Assembly (NCBI GenBank): GCA_964019695.1
Contig: OZ026522.1
Span: forward strand, 78,151,601-78,215,600
Direction of reading: 5' to 3'
DNA: 64,000 nucleotides
From: Loripinus fragilis
Taxonomy: Eukaryota; Mollusca; Bivalvia; Lucinida; Lucinidae
Position numbers and translations under genes: made by a program. The notes under the pieces are model-generated. The model searched no databases, was not told where the DNA came from, and saw nothing but the letters and a program-made list of their open reading frames with translations. How positions within the stretch are numbered: position 1 is the stretch's first letter; each line of letters opens with the position of its first letter. This document shows, in pieces, positions 47,460-60,943 of the stretch.

Positions 47460-50400
47460 TACGGTAAATGTTCTAAAATTTTCGAACACTCAAAAATTAC
47501 GAACACCTAAAATTATTGCCGAAAATAATTTTTAAAACACCCTAAAAAACACTGGCCTTTTTCGGAAAAAATGAATTTCTAAAATTACGAACACGCGTTA
47601 TTTTCGGTGGAAAACCGATGTCCGGTTATCTGTTTGTGTCGTATATGTGTTCGGTATACTTCTACCGTACAGCGTGTGAGGGGTAGCGACATTTGGAAGG
47701 TTCCATTCTACTTAGATGGGTAATCTGGCACGTGACGTGCTATTTCGCATGCCAGCGCACGACGTTATACATTATTCAATGTCATGCACGGACAAGTTCC
47801 TGCAAAGATTCCGAAACTGCTTTGACTAATAGGCTGAGGCCCAGGGTGAAAAAAATCAGAAATGGTTACCCGGAAAGTAGCAAGGTTTGTTATAGTGTAA
47901 ATTTGAAGAAGTATATATGGTGCATACGAAACCACTGTATAGCAAATTTCTCGGAATTGCATAACGCCACTAGAGCTAATAAAGTATGGTAGCCCATGTG
48001 CGTCCTATGCATGCATGCGTTTAATACAAACGCTATTATCTCAGCAACGCGTTATCAAATTGAAATCAAACAACCCTTCAGGAATGACAATGTGTTTGTT
48101 TTAAAAGGTTTGAGTATTAGTTTCAATTTCAAAGAACTGTTGCCTTAGCATTACGCATGCAATGTTGTGTACCATATGTAACCAGATAAAACGTAATGTT
48201 TCGTTTTCTCCCACCTGTATCTGCCACGACTCAATTCGATTGTTTTCACACAAGTACATCATAACTGTCTAAAGATTACATTGCTGCCTGTTTGGGTGAG
48301 ATTTAATATCCAATATGGCTGCCGTCGCCATAAGGTATGAAAACGTATTTTTGGGGATCATTCCTTATCTTACTAATGGGTCACGTTTAAAAAGCTTGCG
48401 TATGTAGTGGAACGTCCGTGTGGCTATTTCACAACACAAAATCTATTGTCACGTAAGAATGGACACTTTAAGACGGCCTTGAATATGAGCACATATGCTG
48501 TAAAATAGATTTGCTTTATTCAATGCATTGTTTTGGCGAACCGGAAGAGTAGATATGCAAAAACACATCGCAATGTAAAGTACATCTCGAACGGTTACAA
48601 ACTTTTTTCTAAGTGTGCGATAATAGCCTACATGTAAATAAAGTTGATATAGGATGGCACCATTATGCTTCATTACATTGTTATTGAGCGAAAAGAGTTA
48701 TAATCGGCTGACCGATTTCAAAAATCAACACACATGGATGGCAGTGTTAGTGGCTTACCTGTTGGTCCTCTGTCTTTCCTGTTACACTATACATCAATTG
48801 AATTTTATATATACATGTAGCCTTTAATTTATTTTTAAGGATATACATGTACAAAATGTTATAAAGAAGAACGCCAGTGTATTAAGTGTATTATAAGTGT
48901 TTAACAATCACAATAAATTGTTAAATTATGTACAATATCACATTTTCTATAAATATAGAGGTTTGTGATCAATTTATATATGAATTTTGTTATTTCCATT
49001 CTCTTGAAATAAGCATTGACTCTGCTTAAGGATGTATTTTGTGATATCAATTGTGTGAAATGTAAAAAGTGGACGGTATTATGCTTCATTTCAGTCAAAT
49101 GACACACTAAAAACCTCAAAACGAATCTAAAGGCAAAAAATGAATGCTTATTTTCAAAACTTCTATATTTTAAATCTGAAAGAAAATACTTAAAACATTA
49201 GCAGTGATGAGTGTTAGATACAACACTATAATCCCTTTCCTAAAAACTGGTCAGAAACTTTTACTCGTAATTATAGACGGTTGCCTAGCAACAAGACAAA
49301 GTGGATTTATTTGCTATACCTGGTATTATAAAACAATCACCATGGCATCTAGACTTTCCATACTTGCATTACTGTTATGGCATTACCTGAACGACACACT
49401 GATGAATCCATACATGGATTAATTGAAATATCTTCCAATACCAAAGTGTATAAAAATCATCATTTTATATTTCAAAAAATCAAAACAAGGGATAAACAGT
49501 TAAGTAAGTTTCAGAACTTCCACAGCAGCATTTGGGTGTACAATATTAACTTTTCACACATACACTCAACAAAATTTCTAATTGGTCACTTTTTAAATTT
49601 ATCATTTCTGACCAAGCGCTAATAACATTAAAATGATTTTTGCCTAAATATACAGAAGTTAAATGAGCAAAAGTTTAATAGCTTTTCAGAAAAGTTGTCA
49701 TCAATCCACAGTTTTTTTGGTAAAAAATGCAAAAATAAGCTTTCTTGAGGAAAAATGGTTTTAAGTGAAGTTTTATATCAAATTTAAATGCACTTGGTAA
49801 TAAACTGGTGTAGCCGACTTCAAAAAAACACCTAACACTTAAAATTTTGAGTAAAGTAGACTTTTTACGCATTTTTTAAAATGTTACATTTTTCGAGATT
49901 TTTGAAATTCATTAGTAGCTCGTGCTTAAATTGTTGTATGCATTTTAGTTTATCTGAACAAGAATAACCTAACAGAAAAGAAAAGAACTTGATTCTTTAA
50001 TTTTGTGATGACAAACATTTCACTGCTGCTTCGCACCTCCGGTTTCAGTGTAATGATTAAAAATCAATTTGACGGCACTTTGCATTTTTTTTTCAATTTC
50101 CAAACCAAAACAGGGACGTCTAATAGTAATGAACAAACGCTGAAAATTTCAATGCCCTGTCGCAAATAACAAGGCGTACAGAACAGTGCAAACTTTCTAT
50201 GTAAATTACATGCATAAAGCTGAATTTCTATGATTTAGCTGCTGGTAGGGGTTGCTTTATGCTATTACGTAACAGAAACGAGGAGTCCGAGTGAACATTT
50301 CATTTGAAACTTGTTTGTGTTAAATCAGGGCAGTCAGCAACATTTTAAACAAACAAAATTACAAAAGGATAGTGTCTTTGTGAAATATTTAATATTGTAG

Positions 50401-53400
50401 AAAAAAATGTGACTTTTTAAAATGAGGGTACCTTTTCTCTAGCATCGTCTGTGCAGAAAGTAATTGTCATTTTTAAATGAAATGACCCACAGAGTCTTGG
50501 CAAAACCTTGGTTGATTTATAGAAGCATGCATTTTGTATAACCGAATCTTACTTTCAAAACTAGCGTAAAACTTTAAGGTGACCAATTAGAAATTTTGCT
50601 GAGTGTATTTTACTTAAATACTCTGCATACCTGAGTGTCTATAGCATAGTTTGAAGTGCATATATTACTTGTTCACATCTAAAAAGTAATATCTGGCTCT
50701 CCAACACTGGAAATTTTGGGAGTTGGACTTATCAGAGATTTAATCAAAGTTTCTTCCATGGAGTATGCAGTTTTGAAAGCTTGAGCGCTTTAATTCGGCA
50801 TACTTGTATGTTTTACAGGTATCAACAAAGCATTTGCAAGGTAGCAAAACTGTTTATATAGAAAAAGTTCATTAAAATCAAATACAAAGCTGATGAATAA
50901 AATAGTCAAAAAGGGACCAGACAACTGAAAATGTAAAAAGGTAGCAAAAAAGAAAAAGAAAGAAAACAGGAAAAGAAAAAGACTAAGACAAAACATAGAT
51001 AAAAACACAATTAAAACTATGGCAGGGGTATATAATGCAGCTGAAACTGGCACCATGAAACTGGTTAAAGCCGTCCAGTAAAATATTTTACTGACCGTTC
51101 GAAGACGTTACTTCTCTCGTGGATCATTTGTGTTATTTATGTCTTGTGTTTGTCATGCTTTTGCGTCTATTCATTGATGCCTTTTGGTCACCGGCTCCGA
51201 AAGGACTGACCTCTTGGGTCTTGTTTGTGGTGTTTAATTGTGTTTTTGTCACTTTCCCATATGGTATCCTGTGCCATGAGTAGTACTTGATTGTATCGAT
51301 TCCTTTCTTGCAGCTTACGACACCAGTAGTCCATATTTGCGGATATTTATTATACCTTTAATTTCTGTTTTCTGTTCATGAAATCTTCCATGGGCAGATG
51401 ACTCACCGAGGATTGGAAAGGATTAGTTTTTGTTGTAAAAATATACGAGTATATTTAGCTGTGTTTATAACCTGAAAACACACACATTCTTTTCAGTGAT
51501 TTTGGTGTTAGTTTCTTTATTCCTGCCATGTGCATTGTTTACGTCTGTTGAGTGCAGAAAATCACCTCGTTAGAAAATGTTAGTTATATTGTTTCTTAAC
51601 CATTTTTATTATACAAGTCATTTGGATATAGTTTCTTATCCTCTTGTAGCCTTGTATGGGATGATTGTCACGCTGTTGGTCTCCTCTGTTTCTTTTTTTT
51701 ACTTTTTTTTGTTGATGGGGTACCTATGTTTGTTTTTACCACATGGATTAACTAACGAGTATATTATTTCAATTTTTATTTTTTAATGTTGCAAGCATAT
51801 TTACCTTTTGACTAATAACAAAATTAATGTCATATTCCTTTTGGTCATGAAGATTACTTAACAAATTAAAACGAACAAACACAAACTTTGAATAGCATAG
51901 ACAGTCTGTGTTTTCAAGCTAGATTTTAAACATAAGGTAAATCAAAATAGGTTCCCCTCTCCTCATAACATACAATAGTATATATGGGACAGGATAAATA
52001 CCATTTACAATCCCATTTGCTATGTTTACATATTTAACAACGCGTTTAAATCATTATTACGATTTTTAAAGGAAAACGGCTTCCCATACAAATGTCGCTT
52101 ATACGGGAATTCGCAATTCGCAACAAATTGCTATACAGTGGTTTTGTATTACCAAATGTTCAAATATTCTTTGTTCAAAAAATCAGCTTTGCTACTTTCG
52201 GGGTAAGCATCGATGACTTTTTGACGAGATACGCTGGTCTGGGCTACAGCCTATAACCCTATTGAGTATACATGGTATATGTATCCACCCAAATGGCTGA
52301 GATCATTATTTATTACTGACCAGGCCGCGATTCAGCTAATTGTACGTGAATCATGCACGTTGACACACGCAGAGCCATTCTCAATAGTGTGCTGTACATG
52401 TGACACGAGCTAGTTTGTTTTTTCTAAAAAACTAGCCCCGAAGAGAGAGAGAGCTGTGGAAAATGAGACGATCACTTAGGCGAAAATCGTGTGAGTCCCA
52501 TGTTTTTTTTCTCACCGAGACATCCAATGCAAAAAATTAAGCCACCGTATATTCAATATTTCTACCGACATGCCTGCAAGAACTCACAGGTGGTCATCAT
52601 CTTATTTTTATTCACGGTACATTACCGTTAACTTATGGCTTAAATATGTAGGAGACTGACACCCCTACCCTCCCCTCCCTTTTAAGCATTTTAAAGAATT
52701 TCCCAGTTCGGCAATATGTCCAAGCCGCGTGCGACACAGAGGGCAATTCTATCAGTCTAGGCTTGTGCTCTTTTCTTCAACACAACTCGGGCCCGAGCAT
52801 GAAATCAACTTGCGCGGAGCCCCATATGAGATGGTAAAGACCCTGCTGGAACTTATGACAGATGTGATCAGCAAAGGCGCAGGAGAGCATGTGTGTTTGC
52901 ACAATCTCTTTAGGGTCCCGCTCACTAACAAAGTTTAATGTGGATGAAGACTAGCCCAATAAAAATTCTAGACATCTACGTACGTTGTCTTTAAAATACT
53001 TGTCCGCAGTTTTCTAAGTACATGTAATAATGGCTATTCCTATCAATCAAAAACATCAAATTCCTCAAAATGGGAACATTTTAACAAACTGTTGAACCGA
53101 TCGCGGCGTGTCTGTTTGTCCGCATGAAACTGCATGCATTATCGGTATAATGTACGCACAGATGCACATACATGTACCAAGAAATAAATTGATTGTAGAA
53201 CGATTTTGCATCTTGATGAATTTAATATTTACATATTTAATTTCATGAAACAGGCCAGTTCATGAGATTATGGTACCTATCGCATATGCGAGCAGCGAAG
53301 GCTCAGACTAGCCTGCGCATCCGCGGACTTAACTGCCCACATACACAATGAAGGTGCATGCCGTGGCTGTGAATTTAAAATCAGTAAAGCCTTGAGATGA

Positions 53401-53939
53401 TCGGGACATCTCGGAAATCGCTTTATTTACCACACGTCTGTAGAAGTATGTACCCCGACTTTGTTACATGCGAAGATCAGCTTGCGCACCGCACAGTCTT
53501 ATCAGCACCTTTGTTTCTAGAACAAAACAGCAAGATCTGGGCCCAAACTGTCTGCTAAATTAGTTTTAGTTTGTCACAGCCTCTTTTTTTTGGGGGGGGG
53601 GGGGTGCCTCCTATGTCCCACCCTGGGTCCGGCACTGCTGATAGTATCAGCAGCAGACAAATGGACAGGGTAATGGTTCACGGACATGTTTGAGATCAAA
53701 GAAGCCGACTATCAGACCACTTGTTGTTGTTGTTTTAAGACTCGGGTAGCACGCGGTGGCTCTGGCGCACGAAAGCGGACTTAGCATACAAAACATAATT
53801 GCCTAGCTGTGTCTCCTTTTTAGGTTTTGCATGAAATAAAAAAAAACAATTTCAATGAACTCGAGCATGAAACGGCACACTGCATGCATGAAAAACTAGA
53901 TTTGTTGTACTTGTCTGAATGTTTCCTTTTCTTTGAGAT

Positions 53940-54133
53940 ATGAATGTATGCATTACTCAGAGGAGCCTGTGCAGCCTCCCTTTAAGCTTACAAACTCCAG
54001 ACGATGTTCAGTCAGTAGCTTAATACTCATAGAATATTCATCAAGCGACTAGCAAAGGCTCTGATCAGACTGTGCATATGCGCAGGCTGATCTGAGGTTT
54101 TGCTGGTCCCACATACCACATTGTTGGAAGGCT
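53940..54133. mobile_element. Palindromic MITE ('ttccaacaatgtgg' family), opposite orientation
   Basis: Contains 'gcagcctccctttaagctta', 'agcgactagcaaaggctctg', 'catatgcgcaggctgatctg' and ends 'cacattgttggaagg'. The reverse of the copy at 39412. Confidence 0.6.
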
Positions 54134-54278
54134 CAATTATATTCTTTCGAGGCATCGGACGCAAAGTCAGACGTTCGCTTACATTAATTCTTGGTATGCC
54201 TGTTTGCCCCTGATTTGGTTTGGCGAGACGTCGGAGATCTTCTGGATCCAAACTATTTGCAAACTTTGAAAGCAGGTG

Positions 54279-54283
<5 letters not shown>

Positions 54284-54322
<39 letters not shown>
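54284..54322. repeat. (GA)n microsatellite
   Basis: About 19 uninterrupted GA dinucleotides. The frames across it (54179-54367 and 54191-54493) are artefacts. Confidence 0.95.
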
Positions 54323-54325
<3 letters not shown>

Positions 54326-54610
54326 AGCGCTTGCATACGAATCTCTTTTAAACTCGAAAAATATCATGTATCAGTGCTGAATGATACTTGGAGATGCTTC
54401 TCGTGCGCATCGGCTTTTGCACAAAAAAGTCGGATATTCGACAGTATTGATGCTTTGCATGCTTTCTATCGCATGCCCAAATGTTTAAATTGACGAAACA
54501 TTCTTTCCTGAATTCCATTCGGATCCGATCTGGATCCGAACTCTGACAATGTTTTTTTTCTTCTTCTTTTTTAAGGGAAAGAGGATCCAAATATCACAAA
54601 AAGCGGGCCA

Positions 54611-55234
54611 TCATCGGCCCGCCAAGCGAAACGCCTTCGCCTTTAAATGGCGTTTTACTGGTGTGCGGATGATGGCCCAATGTTGAATGCTGGCTGGTAG
54701 TTTTGAGAATTTCAGGAGATCCGGTCCAGTATTGCTAAGAAATTCTATACTTTTGTAATTTTTCAGGTGGGGGGATGGGAGTCCGGACCCCCTGACCCTC
54801 CTCTGGATCCGCGCATGGGACCGGACTATGTCTACACTTATTGAGATATACTGAAAACCCATTTTATCGTGCGCATCAGCTTTTGTACTTTGTCGACAAG
54901 TAGAGGGAGAGAGATGCGTGTTCTCTTTGAATTTCGTCATTTTTTTTAATAACTCAGAGAGCTCGCCTACATATTTCAAAGATTCGTGTATATCTTTGCA
55001 AAAAATTTTGATCGACGAGATGTCCTTGAGTGACTGTATTTCATTATAAACGGCACTTGCGCAGATGGAGAGTAAGGCGTTTTGGTTTTCTGAAGGAAGA
55101 ACAAAAGTGTAGCGATTCATCGTTAGTCCGAGGTTAAATAAGTGGACATTTAGGATTTGAAAGTAAATTGAGTGATGCCTGGCTCTCGACCACATTACCA
55201 CATGCGCTGGACATTTTACCAACTTAATCGGCAA
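54611..55234 (-). CDS. Unassigned frame, possibly a transposon protein fragment
   Basis: The first ~100 residues (start near 55234) have a balanced composition and look protein-like (VHLFNLGLTMNRYTFVLPSE, LKYVGELSELLKKMTKF). The last third reads through a dispersed repeat ('ccggaccccctgaccc') and is not coding. No family was recognised. Its place next to the right end of the candidate TA-flanked element would suit a transposase remnant, but no catalytic motif is seen. Confidence 0.2.
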   Translation of the reverse strand: MPIKLVKCPAHVVMWSRARHHSIYFQILNVHLFNLGLTMNRYTFVLPSENQNALLSICASAVYNEIQSLKDISSIKIFCKDIHESLKYVGELSELLKKMTKFKENTHLSPSTCRQSTKADAHDKMGFQYISISVDIVRSHARIQRRVRGSGLPSPHLKNYKSIEFLSNTGPDLLKFSKLPASIQHWAIIRTPVKRHLKAKAFRLAGR

Positions 55235-55469
55235 GAATTTAGTGGCGGTTGAAAAGAAAAATGGGTAGAAAGCGCAGAATCATATCACCGTGTTTTCAAC
55301 ACGTTTCTACCACATTTTTACATGCATATATACCGTTTTTGGTCTTGATAAAGACCACATTCTAAAATTACGAACACTAGCACTTTTTCAGAAACGTAAT
55401 TTCTAAAATTACAAACAGTGGGAAAAATAATTATTTTTTAGTGTTCGAAGTTTTAGAACATTTACCGTA

Positions 55470-56369
55470 ATATTATTCCACTTGCGTGAGAAATTTATTT
55501 TATTTGTAAATATTTACACTTGCTGTTGTCTTCCCTTTATAAATGGACTGTTATTGAGCAACTATTCTCATTTGCTGATAAGGCTGTTTGCTTCTGCATA
55601 GTGCATTGTCTAACGATGTTGGAAATAAACAAATGGCATGATTGGTCAATGAAATGTTCGATTGATGTCACGCCATGGCAACAGGTGGTGGACATCGTGG
55701 CAGGAAATGTTGATAAATAACATATATTACATGTTTGGCGGGAAAATACCGTGATTTATCAAACAAATAAAATCGGTAATTTTGTTTTTGCCTAGAAATA
55801 TTTATTTCCTCTAGGGAAATAAATCCCTTTAACCCGAACTCCTTTTTTCTGACCACAAGTGACCCAAGGCATCGATGAGATGAAACGCATGTCATATTCA
55901 TTTTCTTTTTATTATTTACAATTTTAAAACAAGCTTAATGCTTCTCTGCACTTTTGATGTCACAAACATTAACAAATGATGTCATTTACATGCGATGACG
56001 TTGCATAATGTTCCTGTCTTCCAACACTGAAACACTGGAGGATCGAAGAACAAAAACAAAAAATTCTCGAAAAGCACAATAAATTTAGTACAAAATTGTT
56101 CGTTACAATCTAACTAAGAAAATGACTACCCACACTTAATGTTTTCACTCACTAATAAAAAAAGTTAGACGTTTGAAATTCTGAGGTGGACTCGATGAAG
56201 AAGACTTCCAAAATGGCGGACTTCCAGGGAACAGTTAGCTGATGTATTACTACTCTTGTTAGAATTAGACATTTCATGATCCCGCTAGTTTTGCCACATC
56301 GAGTACCGTAGTATTTTCTTGATTTGAGCAAGCAGTTCAAGCAGAGTACATGTAATCTACAGTTTATTG
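55470..56369. other. Intron sequence, nothing recognised
   Basis: No exon or gene. Short frames at 55520, 55668 and 56152 lack support. Confidence 0.4.
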
Positions 56370-56511
56370 AATCATTCTATTTAAAATATGGGATTTATAA
56401 ACCCAGGGAGGTGAAAAATCATACAAAGAAACTCGTGCTTGCGCACTAGTTTCTTTATCAGATTTTTCACCTCCCTGGGTTTATAAATCCCATATTTTAA
56501 ATAGAATGATT
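56370..56511. repeat. 51-bp perfect inverted repeat (hairpin element)
   Basis: 56370-56420 and 56461-56511 are exact reverse complements, starting 'aatcattctatttaaaat' and reaching 'cctccctgggtttataaatc'. The 40-base centre pairs further (aaagaaact/agtttcttt, gtgc/gcac). No divergence between the arms means a very young element or active arm-to-arm correction. Confidence 0.95.
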
Positions 56512-56696
56512 AATAAACTCTATTTCTATGCCACATATTTCACTTAATTCATGTTGAATCTTCATAAATAACACAGAAAATCATTTGAAAATACAATGAT
56601 AATATAAGAATTGAAATTCTATTTTTCAATGTTCATTATGTGATGAAGACAGTGGTCATTGCTAAAGTTCTACATGAAACATTTTATCAATTTCAG

Positions 56697-56852
56697 GTGT
56701 ATTGAAGCCAAGTGCCAGTCCCGAGCTGAAGCGACCAATGAGTGCCAACATGTCAAGTGTTGACTCTGAGGCCTGGATGTCAGACGCTATGACAAGCTCC
56801 ATAAACTCAACAACATCATCCATGTTGTTTGACCAGATCTCACAACCTAAAG
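56697..56852 (+). CDS. KIAA0825-like: KIAA0825-like, coding exon 5
   Basis: Acceptor 'tcaatttcag' ends at 56696; donor GTGAAC begins at 56853. With the G from 46474 it reads GVLKPSASPELKRPMSANMS ... MLFDQISQPK and ends phase 1. Serine-rich and presumably a disordered linker. Confidence 0.75.
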
Positions 56853-58251
56853 GTGAACTTTTAACTCTTTGCCTACTGGAAAATTATCCCCTGACAAAGT
56901 CGGAGGGATATAGATTTGGCGCTGTCCTTCCCTCCATTTGATCCATCCGTCCACACTTTTTGTACGTCCGGAAGCATATCTCAGTACCTATTTGTCAGAT
57001 TTGATTCATTCTTAGTATCAATGATATGTACCATAGACTCTCAATATCCTGTAAGTTTCGTCAAAATCTACCCCTTAACACTTGAGTTATAGTCCTTGTT
57101 TTAGTATAGGCAATTATAATGCAAAACCTACCACTTTTTGTCGGTCTGGAACCATATCTCAGTACCTATTGGTCAGATTTGATTCATTGTTGGTACAAAT
57201 GATAAGTACGGTAGGCTCTCGATATCCTATAAGTTTTGATAAAATCGACCCCTTAACACTTGTTATTGCCCTTGTTTTAGTATTGGCAGTTATAATGCAA
57301 AACTTATCACTTTTTGTCCGTCTTGAATCATTTCTCAGTACCTATTGGTCAGATTTGATTCATGATAAGTATCATGGACCCTCGATATCCTATAAGTTTC
57401 GTCAAAATCGACCCTTTAACACTCGAGTTATTGCCCTTGATTTGGTACAGGCAATTATAATGCTAAACCTATATAAGCTTTTTTGTGTGATGATCTTCAC
57501 ATATCATCTAAGCTATTATATTTAACAACTTCTCACTATAAAACATGATTGCCCAGTGCCTGTAGATAAGCATGGCAGTGTCAAAGTTTTACCTCACCCC
57601 CTTTGACCCCACCTGAGAGGGCAAAGGTCAAATATTCAAATTTCGCAATAACTAAGGCAATTGTGAATATTTTTTGCTAAAATTTTGCATGCAGGCAGAG
57701 CAGCAATAGATATGAAACATATCAAAAGGATTTGAGTTTGAAGGTTTGGGTTCGAGCCCGTGGGGTGGACTTAGGGGGAGAGGCCAACGCCGAAATTCAA
57801 CTTTTTCAGAATATGGTCATGTTGCATATCAAATTAAAGCTGAGGATACTTGCAGCAACATGATAGCAAATAGTTTGCCCATAGACACACCATGGCTTGG
57901 ATCCAGGTCTGGATCAACATTCTGTTGGTCCTGATCTGGATCCATACTCTTTGAAAAGGTTACCAACATACGACAAAAGTTGCCGCTTTAAGGAAAGAGC
58001 TAAACCAAAAAATTTAGGTGTAGCTTTATTCACACCCAATTTGCGGCAATCAAAACATTTAAAGTATCAACAAAAGTAGATCAAAATATTTAGAAACATT
58101 GTTTTTTATTGCCATTTTCTGCCCAACTGGCGACAAATGGCACTTGAAAACACTGTTTCTAGCGATCCAAGTTCGTCGATTATTTAGAGCATTTTTACTT
58201 TGCTGCCTAATATCTGATGTGTGATTACAAAGCTCTTTTATCCATATCTAG
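56853..58251. other. Intron 5 with a ~175-bp tandem repeat
   Basis: Three units at about 56965-57475 share 'catatctcagtacctatt', 'gtcagatttgattcatt', 'ctcgatatcctataagtttc' and 'ggcaattataatgcaaaacc'. A degenerate 'ggatccaggtctggatcaac' palindrome lies near 57898-57945. No gene. A stretch of Gs in 'ggtgcggccatg'-type SINE is further on. Confidence 0.55.
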
Positions 58252-58487
58252 TAACTGTGATAGAGAAAATGAGGATAGAGGATAAACTTCATTGGGATTG
58301 GAAGATGATGTTTAAGAAAGTTGCTCCGGACCTCGGAACTGGTGTCGATCAGCATATTCGTTCAGCTATGGCCGAGCTACTGAATAGAGAACAGGTGGAA
58401 TGGAGCGAGACACACTCCTTTGCTACAGCAGAAGTCAGGAAAGACCTCTGGGGTGGCAGATTGGACTATCCAAAAGTCATTTCGAAG
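58252..58487 (+). CDS. KIAA0825-like: KIAA0825-like, coding exon 6
   Basis: Acceptor 'ccatatctag' ends at 58251; donor GTAATT begins at 58488. With the preceding G it reads VTVIEKMRIEDKLHWDWKMM ... VDQHIRSAMAELLNREQVEW ... DYPKVISK and ends phase 0. Confidence 0.8.
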
Positions 58488-58869
58488 GTAATTTTTCCTT
58501 GAAACAGTGATTTTCCTACAAAATATCGTGGCAGTATTTCAGCTCATTTTCAGTTCTAGAACACGGCTTACAAATTACTATTTACATGTATAAGGTTTTA
58601 TTAAATGTGTTTTGTAAATACTTTATAGACCAATGAATTCAGGGGCAGATGCAGGATTTCTGGAAAGGGGGTTCAGGCACAGACCTTTGACTCTCTCAGT
58701 ATAAACTGTAAAAATCCCATAAACTGCTCATATTTATCTGATCTCCTGTTCTAGTCGACTAGAACAGGAAATCAGTAAATACTCGCAGTTCATGAGATAT
58801 TTACGGTTTATACTGAGAGTCGAAGGCCTGTGCTTCAGGTGTATAATTTGCCGATTTTACCTCATTTTT

Positions 58870-59150
58870 CTTAAAGATAAAGGATAAAGATAAAGAAGCC
58901 TAATTTAACGTCGCTTATAATGTAACAGACAACATTAGCTCACGAGCTATTCTAGGACATAACAATATTTTTAACAGATACTTACCTGCCTTACTCTATC
59001 TTCCTAGCACAACCCCTTTATATGTGAGCGTCAGCAAGGGAGCTGCTAGTACCATTTTTTACACTTTTGGTATGGTGCGGCCATGGGATTCGAACCCATG
59101 ACGAGCAGATGCCCTACCAACTAAGCTATCTAGGCGGTATATAGATATCT
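58870..59150 (-). mobile_element. Second tRNA-derived SINE family, minus strand
   Basis: On the minus strand the head is 'atagcttagttggtagggca' (A box) and 'tgggttcgaatcccatggcc' (B box plus T-arm), followed by 'gtgtaaaaaatggtactagc' and a body to about 58870. The anticodon arm is shortened, so this is a SINE and not a working tRNA gene. Confidence 0.65.
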
Positions 59151-59397
59151 TAGATATCCCCATGAAAGTGAGATAATTTGGTCTAGTCCATCCGTCCATA
59201 ATGCTTGTTTGCTTAATGTCTTGAAGAATCATTTCTGCATTTCATCAAACCTTGCAAAGAAATGCTGTAATTCAGACTTTCAAGATAGTAGATAGCCTCT
59301 ATAGCTGATTTTACAAAGTCTTATACAGGCCACCAGATAAGAGTGCGTACTGGGAAATTATTTTTCTTATTTCTCAACCGAAACATATGTTTTGGGT

Positions 59398-59435
59398 ACT
59401 CAAAAGAACCGTCTCAATGAGACGGTTCCTTTGAG
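59398..59435. repeat. GAACCGTCTC palindrome, best-preserved element
   Basis: The core is surrounded by 'tttcttatttctcaaccgaa', 'acatatgttttgggt', 'cacccataacacatgt' and 'gatagttaaggaaatat'. Together about 150 bp define the dispersed element seen in part at 33982, 38765, 43085 and 63277. Confidence 0.7.
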
Positions 59436-59606
59436 CACCCATAACACATGTTTAAATTGATAGTTAAGGAAATATATGCAATTTTAGGTGCACAAACGAT
59501 CCTTATCTGGACCTATGCTTATAGCTATGCTGGCTGGTTTGAGTCTTCCCTAGTAACCAACTTCTAAATAAAGTTTTAAGATATCATATCTAATTTACTG
59601 TTACAG

Positions 59607-59750
59607 GCTGTGTCAGACTTTATGAAGGAGCTTGACTTGTTTATACCGTTTGCTAAGGCTGGGCAGGATGGTACCCTGAACATTGTGAGAAGCATGTTCA
59701 TTGATGTGGCTAACTTGAGTCTGAAGAACTTCCATGTACACATGACAAAA
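59607..59750 (+). CDS. KIAA0825-like: KIAA0825-like, coding exon 7
   Basis: Acceptor 'tactgttacag' ends at 59606; donor GTAAGT begins at 59751. Reads AVSDFMKELDLFIPFAKAGQ ... SLKNFHVHMTK, 48 codons, phase 0 on both sides. Confidence 0.82.
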
Positions 59751-60943
59751 GTAAGTGAATTGAATTGGGCAGTTGGCCATTTTTGATAAATGTTCATGTA
59801 AAGCATGATCAGGCTTGGGTAAAGGCTGCTTTTTTTTTGGGGGGGGTGGGGTGGGGGGACTGATTGAATTGAAATTTTGGTTGCCATGGCAACATATAGC
59901 TTTGGTAGACTTATGAGAAAAACTTTACATTATAACCACAGGCCCACAGTATATATATTTAGTATGTAGCAATGTCTAGTTGTCCCCTACATAAATTCTG
60001 CCAACCATACCCCTGGAGGTCACATGCTCCCATAGACTTGTAAAAAAATATCTTATCAGGTACCTCTCATTAAATGCATTGTTCCACGTTGACTGATAAA
60101 TTTTGTCTATCTCACGGCATGTGCCTTATCAGGTCATGATGATGTTGCACTTTTTGAATGACATTGCTAATGATGCTGAATCAACACAAAAATCGAAAAC
60201 TATGTCATAATTGCTATAGGTAAACTGATAAACAGAATACCAGGTTCGCGTCTTTTGATATCAAGTTTACCAGGCTCCGCTTTGAGAATGCATGTTGAAT
60301 CGCTCGGCAAAGTGTTCTCAAAGCCTTGCCTGGTAAACTTGATATTAAAAGACACTCACCTAGTATTCAATATTTATCTGAACCCATGAAGTCAACAGCT
60401 TATTTAGGTGAGCTGTATTATGCTCATTGAGCCCCTTGTTGGAACGAGCAAGAGTATGACAAAACCAACCATTCGGCTTCGCAGCCAGCTATGACCCAAA
60501 GCAGTTAAGTCTGATTAGAGTCTTTGCTAGGCACATGAAAACTTTGGTATGTAGCTTAACCCATTTAAGCCGAATGAACTTTCCTATCTCTATGGGTAGG
60601 ATGAGTCTATTTCAAAATTTAGGGGTGTTGGGTGGTATTTTTCATTTTTATTCAAATTCTAATAGAACATTCTGTGAGCAAAGAGTGAAGACCATGATCA
60701 GACGCCGCATTCTGCGGCATCTGATCTGGGTCTGCGCTGTTTGCCTATGTCCCACGAAAAGGATGCTTATATGGGTTAATAGCTTACCATTAAGCACACA
60801 GCAAAAACTCTTGTAAAGTTTGGAATAAGTCCCATGCACAGGCTCTATATGTTATTTATTTACCAATTTGAAAGCATGTTGTGGACAAACAAGATTTGAA
60901 ACACAAATAGAGGAACTTACATGTGTGTTCATTGTATTATTGA

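Larger units (their letters stand above)
47460..55469. mobile_element. Candidate 8-kb DNA transposon with TACGGTAAATGTTC ends
   Basis: TACGGTAAATGTTCTAAAA at 47460 is mirrored by TTTTAGAACATTTACCGTA at 55451-55469. Both ends carry an inner 'ttctaaaattacgaacac' block about 110 bases inward. A TA at each tip would fit a TA target duplication. The inside shows only one longer unknown frame (54611-55234, minus) and unrelated repeats, including an inverted pair, 'aaaatttctaattggtcac' (49568) and its complement (50577). It may be a decayed element or an intron segment flanked by two copies of a smaller one. Confidence 0.4.

Noticed and set aside
54179..54493. ORFs with Ser-Leu or Arg-Glu repeats
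   Set aside because: Translation of the GA microsatellite in two frames.
59073..59145. tRNA gene on the minus strand
   Set aside because: A and B boxes are present but the anticodon arm is truncated and the sequence runs on into a SINE body.
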